64,000 nucleotides of DNA from JAVJUV01 sp047314965. Its GTDB lineage: Bacteria; Pseudomonadota; Alphaproteobacteria; Rhodobacterales; Rhodobacteraceae. The notes beneath the pieces are model-generated. The model worked only from the letters and a program-made list of their open reading frames with translations, searched no databases and had not been told where the DNA came from. Location of the stretch: contig NZ_JBLBVK010000030.1 of assembly GCF_047314965.1 (NCBI RefSeq), positions 3,395-67,394 of the forward strand. Direction: 5' to 3'. The position numbers and the translations under genes were made by a program. Shown here piece after piece: positions 32,704 to 40,105 of this stretch (its first letter is position 1; each line of letters opens with the position of its first letter).

Positions 32704-33687
32704 TTATCCGATGCTAAGTAGTAATCTTACCAGTGCAGCCTGTGTTCTCACGCCGGTCTTGGTGTATACTCTTGCGAGATGGGTGCGCGCAGTTGTAACG
32801 CTGATCGACTGTTTGTTTGCGGCGGACCTCAGGCTTTTTCCCAGCGCAATTTCACGCGCTATACGAAGCTGGCCGGGCGAAAGTCCGAAAACGGTTTTTG
32901 CGAACCGCAATCGGCGCTCAAGGTCTTCTTCACCGCTTATGCGTACGTAGGTGATGCAATCGCGAATCGAAACCTGGATGACGGCAACGCCTCCACAATC
33001 TTTCCGCCCGAGAACTACCGGGTACTGCGCCGGACCGCAGAACTCATCTGAAATTCTATGAGTTTCGAAGAAGCCATGATGGTTTCCGGATTGAGTGATC
33101 GCGCCTTGAAGCACCCCGTCCCATTCAGGCCTTTTGGCACGCAACTTGCCTTGGGACGCTCGCAGCAAGGGGTGCTTGTCCAGAAGTCCGAGCGTCGCCT
33201 GGCTCGCCCAGACGATGTTTCCTGCCCCGTCAACCCCAACGAAATGACCGGTCGCGCCCTCGATCTCTCGTTGGACAAATGAGTTGAAAACGATCTTCCA
33301 TTGATCAGCAACGCGCCGCAGAATCCTGACATCGAAACTCCGAAGGTTCGCTCCGGTGGCGGTCCTCGACCAACTGTCGAACACAGCCCAGGCCAAATCA
33401 CCGACCAGCTTGATACGCATGTTCTCCTGCCCAAAATCGACTAGGTCGGGTGTCAATCCTTCACGGAACACTCGTTTCATATGAGAGGCCACGGCCGGCC
33501 AGCCTTCGAGCACGGTCAAGCCTGCGACGTTGGAAACCAAGACGTCGTGCGTGTCATCATTTTGCACGAAGCAAGCGGCCCAGGCGTCGAAGTCCTTCTT
33601 CTGAAATGCGAGCGTCTCCGCACGAATGACTTTCGCAACGGCCGACAACGCATCGGCTTCGGGAGTCTCATCAGGTTCGGAGCACAT
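32704..33687 (-). CDS. NTF2-like / PAS-like / LuxR-HTH transcriptional regulator
   Basis: 327 residues with three parts. Residues about 8-125 resemble a SnoaL/NTF2-like barrel (FQKKDFDAWAACFVQND; WSRTATGANLRSFDVR). A middle segment resembles a PAS-like sensor (FVGVDGAGNIVWASQATLGL). The C-terminal 65 residues form a LuxR-type HTH (LSPGQLRIAREIALGKSL; TTARTHLARVYTKTGVRTQA). Such architecture suggests small-ligand sensing coupled to DNA binding. Start taken at ATG 33687 although no clear ribosome site is visible; a TTG at 33741 would add 18 residues. Regulated genes unknown. Confidence 0.75.
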   Translation of the reverse strand: MCSEPDETPEADALSAVAKVIRAETLAFQKKDFDAWAACFVQNDDTHDVLVSNVAGLTVLEGWPAVASHMKRVFREGLTPDLVDFGQENMRIKLVGDLAWAVFDSWSRTATGANLRSFDVRILRRVADQWKIVFNSFVQREIEGATGHFVGVDGAGNIVWASQATLGLLDKHPLLRASQGKLRAKRPEWDGVLQGAITQSGNHHGFFETHRISDEFCGPAQYPVVLGRKDCGGVAVIQVSIRDCITYVRISGEEDLERRLRFAKTVFGLSPGQLRIAREIALGKSLRSAANKQSISVTTARTHLARVYTKTGVRTQAALVRLLLSIG

Positions 33688-33791
33688 ATGGTTAAGATTA
33701 ACCCAAACCGACACTGCATTCGATGATAGTTTAGCCAACAAACCTTGACGTTGGGCGCTTGTTTGCTTGGGGTCTGCCCCGGTGCTGAGGC

Positions 33792-34325
33792 TTAGTCGTG
33801 GATGACCTTGACGGAAGTGAAGCCCACCGGTCCATCAGGTGTCGCGCTAACGTCCACGATCAGAGAATATGACATTCCGGATATTTCCTGCTCGACCACG
33901 ACTTGATAGTTCTCGCCCGATGGGCCGGTCGCGAGATCTTTTCGCAGTATCGTCTTGCCGTAGTCATCCAATATTTCTTGGCCATCTACGATCAGTCGGT
34001 CCACCCGCGTCGAGTTAACCGTTTCCGCGGCCGTGATGTCGGGCCGGGGGTTGTGGGTCATTGCCAAACAAAGAAACCCCTCATCAAACGAGTGGAACTG
34101 CTCACAATGGTGTTTTGGCTCCGCCGATATCACGCAATCCCGGCCATTACCTTGCGCATCCAGGACCAAGTGGATCGACATGAATCTGCCTTTCTCTGGC
34201 AGTGCCGGACAACCTGCGCTTTCCAGGTCAACTTCACCGGCAAGGGCTAAGGACGGCGCAGCAAACATCGATGCGCATACAAGTATGCTAACGCGGCCTA
34301 GACTTAAACTTTCAAAGTAGAACAT
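33792..34325 (-). CDS. Secreted hypothetical protein, 177 aa
   Basis: Has a signal peptide (VSILVCASMFAAPSLALAG), so exported to the periplasm or beyond. The mature part has four cysteines (AGCPAL, DCVIS, HHCEQF, FLCLAM) that may form disulfides, then a beta-rich C-terminus (SLIVDVSATPDGPVGF). No domain recognised. It lies upstream of the LuxR-type gene on the same strand with a 50-bp gap to the TTG alternative start, so co-transcription is possible. Confidence 0.65.
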   Translation of the reverse strand: MFYFESLSLGRVSILVCASMFAAPSLALAGEVDLESAGCPALPEKGRFMSIHLVLDAQGNGRDCVISAEPKHHCEQFHSFDEGFLCLAMTHNPRPDITAAETVNSTRVDRLIVDGQEILDDYGKTILRKDLATGPSGENYQVVVEQEISGMSYSLIVDVSATPDGPVGFTSVKVIHD

Positions 34326-35026
34326 CCAAAGACCCCAAGCCGTTTCTCGCTATTGATGTCACCGATAGTGTCGCAGATGTTCTTCGACGTCTGTCCTCCA
34401 AATTGACTACAAATCGCGACAGGGTTCTCAACTCTAAGCTGCGTTCTCGCGGAGCGCTCTTCGAGCAGACATCCTTCATGATGTGACCTCGGACGCGCGC
34501 GGTTCCGGCGTAGCTATCTCGGCGAGACGCAGGTGTTCCGGCCCTCCGTATCTGTCCTGGACCACGGCCTTCATCGGTTTGTCCCCTTGTTCGGATGGTT
34601 GCTATGACGACAAACCGGTTCTTCTTATTGATCGGCTTGGAGCTTGGGGTTTTGCACGTAGCGCACAAGGTTTGCCTTGAGCGAGGTCAATTCGTCTTGC
34701 GCCTTGCGAACTCGATCATCGGTTGCTTTGTTCCGCCAATCAGACCGTTGCACAACACCCGCGCCTTCAGTCCGGACCGATTGGTCGGACCTCGCCGGAA
34801 AGCCCAGACCATTCTGCCATTTCGACCCCTGAGGGAAATACTGCTTACGGTGGTGAAGTCTGACACATGCGGACATCGCATGCGCCGACGAAGATAAGCG
34901 CTCCACACCTTTTTTGGAGTTCACCCGTCCTCAGCGGGCACTTGATCCAGGTCATTGTGGGAAGCGGGTTTGTTCTGTTTTTTTGTCATACGGAATTAGG
35001 AACTATTTGGCCTGGGGGCTCGGTCG
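34326..35026. other. Gene-poor 700-bp stretch
   Basis: No frame here has a ribosome site plus recognisable protein. A minus-strand frame at 34625-34924 (99 codons) is open but its product resembles nothing I know. Codon bias is poor on all frames. This may be decayed DNA at the right side of the accessory region. Confidence 0.4.
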
Positions 35027-35335
35027 TTGTCTCATACCGATCAATACGCAATCGCCCGACGGCGTGCCGTTGCCAAGTACGGGTTCTTCGTTCACGCAGC
35101 CGTCTATGCCGCTGTGATGGTGTTGTTGGTGGTCATCAATCTGGTGATCTCACCAGGCAACATCTGGTTCATCTGGCCGTTGATTGGATGGGGATTTGCC
35201 GTTGCGCTGCACGGACTACGTGTATTTGTGCTGGCTGACAGAAACGACATCCTCGATGCGTTGACAGAGCGCGAGCTTCGCCAGTCAGACATCGGTAAAC
35301 CGAAAGAAGGTGTGCCTCGGACGCAGCCGAAGTAG
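35027..35335 (+). CDS. 2TM-domain membrane protein
   Basis: 102 residues: a basic cytoplasmic start (IARRRAVAKYGFFVH), two hydrophobic helices (AAVYAAVMVLLVVINLVIS and IWFIWPLIGWGFAVALHGL) and a charged tail (LADRNDILDALTERELRQ). Matches the 2TM family found fused to or beside sensors and enzymes. Starts at TTG after a G-rich stretch; the assignment of the start is weak. Its TAG overlaps the GTG of the next gene by one base, so it belongs with the two enzymes downstream. Confidence 0.75.
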   Translation: MSHTDQYAIARRRAVAKYGFFVHAAVYAAVMVLLVVINLVISPGNIWFIWPLIGWGFAVALHGLRVFVLADRNDILDALTERELRQSDIGKPKEGVPRTQPK

Positions 35336-36585
35336 TGGCCGGGCGAGAGTTCGATATCGTTCTATGGGGCGCGACCGGGGCCACGGGGCGCCGCGCCGCG
35401 CACCATCTTGCCCGACGTTGCGCTGAGTGTGGACTCTCGCTGGCCATCGGCGGCCGGAACGAGGCAAAACTGAAAGCCCTGCGGCAGGATCTACCCGACG
35501 TGGGTCTCTCAATTGCCGTGGTGATAGGCAACAGCCATGACGCCGCTTTCATGGAAGCCATGAGCGCTCGGACGCACGTGGTGGCGTCCACCACGGGGCC
35601 TTTCGCGCTCTACGGAAGCGAACTGGTGGCGGCCTGTGCCAAGAACGGAACGCACTACTGCGATCTATCGGCGGAACCGCAATGGATGCGCGCCATGATC
35701 GACGCGCATGAAATTGAAGCTCGTGAAAGCGGCGCGCGGATCGTGCATTCCTGCGGACATGACTCGATCCCCTCCGATCTCGGCGTGCAGTTCCTGCAGG
35801 AGGCAGCGCGCGCCCGCTACGGCCAGCCGTGCCGGCGCGTCGCGACCCGCGTGACGCGGATGAAGGGCGGCTTCAGCGGCGGAACGGCCGCGAGTTTCCT
35901 CAATGCCATGCGGCTGCGTGAAACAGACCCGGAGTTCAGCCGGTTGTCCGTCGATCCGTATGCGCTGTGCCCCGAGGGAATGCGGGACGGTCCCGACGGC
36001 CCGGACCGCATGATGCCGATCGAGGTGACCTGGGACGCCAATCTGAAGGCCTGGACCAAGCCCTATTTCATGGGTCCGATGAATGCCAAGGTCGTGCGGC
36101 GCACCAATGCGATCATGGGTTACCCCTATGGGCGGGACTTCCGCTACCAGGAGACCGGCCTGACCGGTGGCGGGGTCGGGAGCTGGTGGGCTGCGATGCG
36201 CGATACCCTTTTCGGCCGGCTGTTTCTTATCGCCATGTCGATCCCCGCGACCAGGCGGATGCTTGAACGGCGGGTTCTGCCAAAATCCGGGGAAGGTCCG
36301 AGCAAAGAGGTGCGCGAAGCCGGCTCATACGAAATCGTGCAGGTGGGCGAGATGCCGGACGGAACCATCCTGAAGGCGCGGATCACCGGGCAGGGCGACC
36401 CAGGTGTGCGCTCGACGACGCTTATGCTGACGGAGGCGGCGCTGTGTCTGCGGCAGGACGCGGGGAAGATCACGGTCGGAGGAGGGTTCTGGACGCCTGC
36501 GTCCGCGATGGGGCCGCTCTTGCGGGACCGTATCGTGCAACACGCGGGACTGTCCTTCGACCTGATCGAGAATCCGCACCCCTGA
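35335..36585 (+). CDS. Saccharopine dehydrogenase-like / trans-acting enoyl reductase-family protein
   Basis: 416 residues. N-terminal NAD(P)-binding fold DIVLWGATGATGRRAAHHLA, then IVHSCGHDSIPSDLGVQFLQ and KGGFSGGTAASFLNAM, all typical of the trans-acting enoyl reductase family first known from mycobacterial lipid synthesis. In proteobacteria the substrate is unknown; reduction of a lipid or polyketide-like double bond is the family expectation. GTG start overlaps the 2TM gene. Followed by a RetSat-like FAD enzyme, so both may act on the same isoprenoid or lipid. Confidence 0.83.
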   Translation: MAGREFDIVLWGATGATGRRAAHHLARRCAECGLSLAIGGRNEAKLKALRQDLPDVGLSIAVVIGNSHDAAFMEAMSARTHVVASTTGPFALYGSELVAACAKNGTHYCDLSAEPQWMRAMIDAHEIEARESGARIVHSCGHDSIPSDLGVQFLQEAARARYGQPCRRVATRVTRMKGGFSGGTAASFLNAMRLRETDPEFSRLSVDPYALCPEGMRDGPDGPDRMMPIEVTWDANLKAWTKPYFMGPMNAKVVRRTNAIMGYPYGRDFRYQETGLTGGGVGSWWAAMRDTLFGRLFLIAMSIPATRRMLERRVLPKSGEGPSKEVREAGSYEIVQVGEMPDGTILKARITGQGDPGVRSTTLMLTEAALCLRQDAGKITVGGGFWTPASAMGPLLRDRIVQHAGLSFDLIENPHP

Positions 36586-36630
36586 ATTAACAGGGGCCGC
36601 GCAGTTGAAAGAACGAGGAGGATTTGGACC

Positions 36631-38184
36631 ATGACCGACACTGCTAAGACTGACTGGGATGCCATCGTCATCGGATCGGGCATGGGTGGTATGGCGGCAG
36701 CTGCTGCGTTATCGAAGGCCGGAAACAATGTGCTTCTGTTGGAGCAATACCAAGCACTGGGCGGTCTGACCCACAGTTTCACCATCGATGGCTTCCATTG
36801 GGACGCGGGCATCCACTATCTCAATCATGTCGCCCCGGAAGATCGTGAGCGGCGCATTCTGGACTGGCTGTCGGATACACCGATCGAGTTTGCCTCGATG
36901 GGCACGATCTTTGACAACGTCCATATCGGAGATGCCCCGCCGCTGGCCCTGTCTCGGCCCTATGAGGCGCAGGCGCGCGACTTGAAGGACAGGTTCCCCG
37001 AAGAGGCGGAGGCCATCGACGCATGGACCGCTGCGCTGAAAGATGGCCGGGATGCCGTGCTCAAGGTCACCGCGACCCGCGCGATGCCCGGCTTCGTCGG
37101 CACGGCGCTGAAGTGGTGGCACAGCCACGACATCGAACGCTGGTGCAAGCGCACGACGCAGGAGGTGATCGACGAGATAACCGACAATCCCGTTCTCGCA
37201 GAGGCCTTGGCCGCGCAGTGGTTCGATCATGGTGGCAGGCCCAGCAAGGCCAGCTTCGCCATGCATGCCCTGATCACAGGGGGCTACCTGCAAAGCGGCG
37301 CCTGGTATCCGAAGGGCGGGGGGGCAGCCTTTGCCGAGCATATCCTGCCGACGATCACGAAAGCGGGAGGCGAGGCTCGGGCCAACACCAGGGTCGAGAC
37401 ACTTCTGATCGAGGACGACCGGGTCGTCGGGGTGCGGACAGCCGAGGGGGAGGAGATCCGCGCGGATACGGTGATCTCGGATATCGGGGCCCGCGAAACG
37501 GTAAACACGCTGCTCCCCAAGGATTGCGGACACCAGGACTGGATCGACGAAATCAACGCCCTGCCGCACTCGGTCGCCCATTTCAGCCTGTTCGTGGGCT
37601 ACGAGGGCGATATCGAACGTGCCGGGGCAACGCGGTCGAACCACTGGATCTACCCGGAAGGAAAGGTCGATGTCGTCTGGACCGACGCGCCCGACTCCCC
37701 GCCACCCGGCCTGTTCGTGTCCTTCGCCTCGTTGAAGGACCCCGCCCATGACCCCGGACCCTCGCAGAAATACGCCGGCGAAATCGTCGCCTGGGTCGAC
37801 TGGTCGGCGGTGGAGACATGGGCGGGCAAGGAGCCGGGCTCGCGGGGTCAGGATTACGACGACTTCAAGGCCAAGGTGGCGGACAAAATGTTCAAGCTAT
37901 TCGAGTCCTATTTCCCGGACCTCGCCAAGCTTGTCGTCTTCCGCAATCTCTCGACGCCGCTCACGACCCGCGCGATCACGGGGCATCACAAGGGCGCCTT
38001 CTACGGGATCGACACAACGCCCGACCGGCTGATGAGCGAAGCACTGCAAACCCGAACGCCTGTACCGGGGCTGTTCCTTGCAGGACAGGACGTGCTGAGC
38101 CCGGGTATCCCCGGTGCACTCTGGGGAGGTGTTCTGGCTGCGGCCTCCGTTGATCCGATGCTGTTTCGGCAAATGCCGAGCTAG
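36631..38184 (+). CDS. Phytoene desaturase/RetSat-like FAD-dependent oxidoreductase
   Basis: 517 residues. Dinucleotide motif IVIGSGMGGMAAAAALSKAG with LLEQYQALGG, and FTIDGFHWDAGIHYL that is characteristic of all-trans-retinol saturase and carotenoid isomerase relatives. C-terminal FAD motif PGLFLAGQDVLSPGIPGALWGG. Saturates or isomerises conjugated polyenes in known relatives. GAGGAGG lies ahead of the ATG, 45 bp after the upstream gene. No carotenoid genes are nearby, so the substrate is open. Confidence 0.87.
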   Translation: MTDTAKTDWDAIVIGSGMGGMAAAAALSKAGNNVLLLEQYQALGGLTHSFTIDGFHWDAGIHYLNHVAPEDRERRILDWLSDTPIEFASMGTIFDNVHIGDAPPLALSRPYEAQARDLKDRFPEEAEAIDAWTAALKDGRDAVLKVTATRAMPGFVGTALKWWHSHDIERWCKRTTQEVIDEITDNPVLAEALAAQWFDHGGRPSKASFAMHALITGGYLQSGAWYPKGGGAAFAEHILPTITKAGGEARANTRVETLLIEDDRVVGVRTAEGEEIRADTVISDIGARETVNTLLPKDCGHQDWIDEINALPHSVAHFSLFVGYEGDIERAGATRSNHWIYPEGKVDVVWTDAPDSPPPGLFVSFASLKDPAHDPGPSQKYAGEIVAWVDWSAVETWAGKEPGSRGQDYDDFKAKVADKMFKLFESYFPDLAKLVVFRNLSTPLTTRAITGHHKGAFYGIDTTPDRLMSEALQTRTPVPGLFLAGQDVLSPGIPGALWGGVLAAASVDPMLFRQMPS

Positions 38185-38360
38185 ACGGCGAGAGACGATG
38201 CGGACTGAACAAACAGCCAGGCGCAACTCTCGAACCGCGATAGAGCTAGGGCGCAGGTGCGCTTTGGCAGTCTCGCCCCAAAAGATCTTCGCCTTTCCAG
38301 AGCTGAACGCGAAACCGGACGGCCAAGACTGACAATGATCGAAAGCAAAGGAAAACGAGC

Positions 38361-38459
38361 ATGCATTGGGTACTCTTGGCCTTGGGGGTTGGCATTGAAA
38401 TCCTCGCCAGCGCGTCACTCAAATTGTCCGATGGGTGTTGTCAGAAAGATTTCAGTTGA
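38361..38459 (+). pseudogene. SMR-family efflux gene, truncated by IS
   Basis: The first 24 codons read MHWVLLALGVGIEILASASL then KLSD, the start of a small multidrug resistance (EmrE/SugE-like) exporter, with AAAGGAAAA ahead of the ATG. The reading frame then runs into the IS6-like element and stops at 38459 after a few foreign residues. Three of the four membrane helices are missing and I do not find them in the window, so the gene is dead. Confidence 0.8.
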
Positions 38460-39248
38460 GACGGGTGTGGCTGCCTCGTAGCGTCGTACTATGACCAAAT
38501 CTGACCCGTTCAAGGGCTTTCAAAGCAGCCCGGAAATCATCCGCCTGGCGGTGATGCTGTACATTCGGTTCCCGCTGTCTCTCCGCAATGTTGAGGATCT
38601 GTTGCACGAACGCGGCGTCGAAATCAGCCATGAAACGGTTCGGTTTTGGTGGCACCGTTTCGGCCCGATGTTTGCCGCGGAGATCCGGAAGCGCAGGATC
38701 GAAGGCATGCGATCCAGTCAATGGCGTTGGCATCTGGACGAGATGTTCGTGAAGATCAATGGCGAACGCCACTACCTCTGGCGGGCCGTCGATCATGAAG
38801 GCGAGGTGCTTGAAAGCTTCGTTACCAAGACGCGTGACAAGAAAGCGGCATTGAAATTTCTCAGGAAATTAATGAAGAGGCATGGCCGTCCACACGTATT
38901 CGTCACGGACAAGCTGCGCTCCTATGGCGCTGCGCTGAAGGAAATCGGGTCGGCGGATCGTCAGGAAACAGGTCGCTGGCTGAACAACAGAGCTGAAAAC
39001 TCACATCTTCCATTTCGACGACGAGAGCGAGCCATGCTCCGCTTCCGGCGCATGCGAAGTTTGCAGAAATTCGTCTCCGTTCACGCCTCAGTGCATAACC
39101 ATTTCAATCAGGAACGCCACCTTTACTCACGAGAAAACTTCAAGCTGAACCGAAGCGCCGCTCTTTCCGAGTGGCGCGAACTTGGCGCGGGATAAAGGAC
39201 AGCGCTACTTGCCTAACAGAGACGAGTTCGAATCCGTCTGACAGCACC
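38434..39248 (+). mobile_element. IS6-like insertion sequence, complete
   Basis: About 815 bp. Left end GGTGTTGTCAGAAAGATT and the reverse complement of the right end GGTGCTGTCAGACGGATT match at 15 of 18 positions. One transposase gene fills it. The flanking octamers GTCCGATG and AAGCTGAG differ, so there is no target duplication: the element did not enter here by a simple insertion, or an adjacent deletion followed. Confidence 0.85.
38491..39195 (+). CDS. IS6-family transposase
   Basis: 234 residues, normal length for IS6/IS26 enzymes. DDE catalytic residues in WHLDEMFVKINGERHYLWR, HVFVTDKLRSYGAAL and NNRAENSHLPFRRRERAM. An N-terminal zinc-less HTH region (LSLRNVEDLLHERGVEISHE) precedes the core. 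Appears intact, so the element may be active. The family transposes by cointegrate formation and often causes adjacent deletions. Confidence 0.93.
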   Translation: MTKSDPFKGFQSSPEIIRLAVMLYIRFPLSLRNVEDLLHERGVEISHETVRFWWHRFGPMFAAEIRKRRIEGMRSSQWRWHLDEMFVKINGERHYLWRAVDHEGEVLESFVTKTRDKKAALKFLRKLMKRHGRPHVFVTDKLRSYGAALKEIGSADRQETGRWLNNRAENSHLPFRRRERAMLRFRRMRSLQKFVSVHASVHNHFNQERHLYSRENFKLNRSAALSEWRELGAG

Positions 39249-39250
39249 AA

Positions 39251-39454
39251 GCTGAGAATTCACACCTTCCCTTCCGACGACGCGAGCGGGCGATGCTCCG
39301 TTTCCGGCGGATGCAAAGTCTTCAGAAATTCGCCTCTGTCCACGCCTCTGTCTCGAACCACTTCAATCGGGAACGCAGCCTCTCCAGCCGACCGCACTTC
39401 AAAGCCAGTCGCGCCGCCGCTCTCGCCGAGTGGCGCGGACTTTGCTCCGCATAA
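39251..39454 (+). pseudogene. Remnant of a second IS6-like transposase (C-terminal 67 codons)
   Basis: Frame beginning AENSHLPFRRRERAMLRFRR and ending EWRGLCSA-stop, a diverged homologue of the last third of the intact transposase next door (both start from the same AENSHLPFRRRER motif). Only the 3' part survives; its 5' part ends exactly where the complete IS ends. It shows that a related element was here first. Confidence 0.88.
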
Positions 39455-39494
39455 GGGACAGTCCAACTGTCCTAGCGGAGACTGGTTCGAATTA

Positions 39495-39533
39495 GTCTGC
39501 CAGCACCGTCTGCCAGCACCGTCTGCCAGCACC
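39495..39533 (+). repeat. Triplicated 13-bp IS end
   Basis: GTCTGCCAGCACC occurs three times head to tail (39495-39507, 39508-39520, 39521-39533). The first copy is the right terminal repeat of the IS remnant (compare GTCTGACAGCACC at the end of the complete IS); the next two look like slippage or repeated end use. Confidence 0.8.
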
Positions 39534-39703
39534 TTACCGACTATTCTTTCAGTCGATATCACGCATCATACCGGTGTCACTTTGATCGGGAACGCGCTAC
39601 GCTTAAGAAAGTAAGACGCGCTCAGATGGGGATGCATTAAGGATGGGTATTGTTTTGACAGGGGCAAACTTTACTCATCTTGTTGAGAGAATGTGCTGAT
39701 CGA

Positions 39704-40039
39704 ATGGAGCGGCGTGCTTTACACCGCAAAATAACCATCGCCGCGTTGATGTTCGTGGTCGTTACGACAATTGCGAGCCTTGCCCCGCTGGATCCAGGCC
39801 GATCCGACAAGGCTTTCCATGTCATCGCCTATTTCCTTGCAGTTCTTCCAGTCGCTTTTGGTTCCAGGCAATTTCGCTTGCCGTTGGCGTGTGCGCTGAT
39901 GGCGTGGGGTGTTGTGATCGAAGTCGTTCAGCCGTGGGTGGGACGGAGCGGAAACATTTCGGATGCGGCGGCAAATCTTGTCGGAGTCCTATTGGGGCTT
40001 GGGGTGGCGCATTTTTTTCGCAGAAACACGAGGCAATGA
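39704..40039 (+). CDS. VanZ-like membrane protein
   Basis: 111 residues with four hydrophobic helices and the VanZ-type signature: LDPGRSDKAFHVIAYFLAVL, PVAFG, IEVVQPWVGRSGNISDAAAN and GLGVAHFF. Common at the edge of exopolysaccharide loci in this group, role unproven. Start at ATG 39704; a TTG at 39680 adds 8 residues. First gene of the polysaccharide locus, 66 bp before the AsnB-like gene. Confidence 0.8.
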   Translation: MERRALHRKITIAALMFVVVTTIASLAPLDPGRSDKAFHVIAYFLAVLPVAFGSRQFRLPLACALMAWGVVIEVVQPWVGRSGNISDAAANLVGVLLGLGVAHFFRRNTRQ

Positions 40040-40105
40040 TGAAGAGGTCAAGAAGTGTATTCGCCGCGGAAATGATGCGAGTTATCGTCGAAGGGGGGAT
40101 GAATT

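Noticed and set aside
27909..38184. Right-hand attachment repeat of the tRNA-Ser element
   Set aside because: No second copy of the tRNA 3' end could be found by reading; weak matches such as GCCTCCGCCA elsewhere are too short.
39200..39250. Sequence resembling a tRNA T arm and CCA end (GTTCGAATCC ... CAGCACCA)
   Set aside because: It is the right terminal repeat of the IS6-like element: its reverse complement matches the left end at 38434, and there is no cloverleaf upstream.
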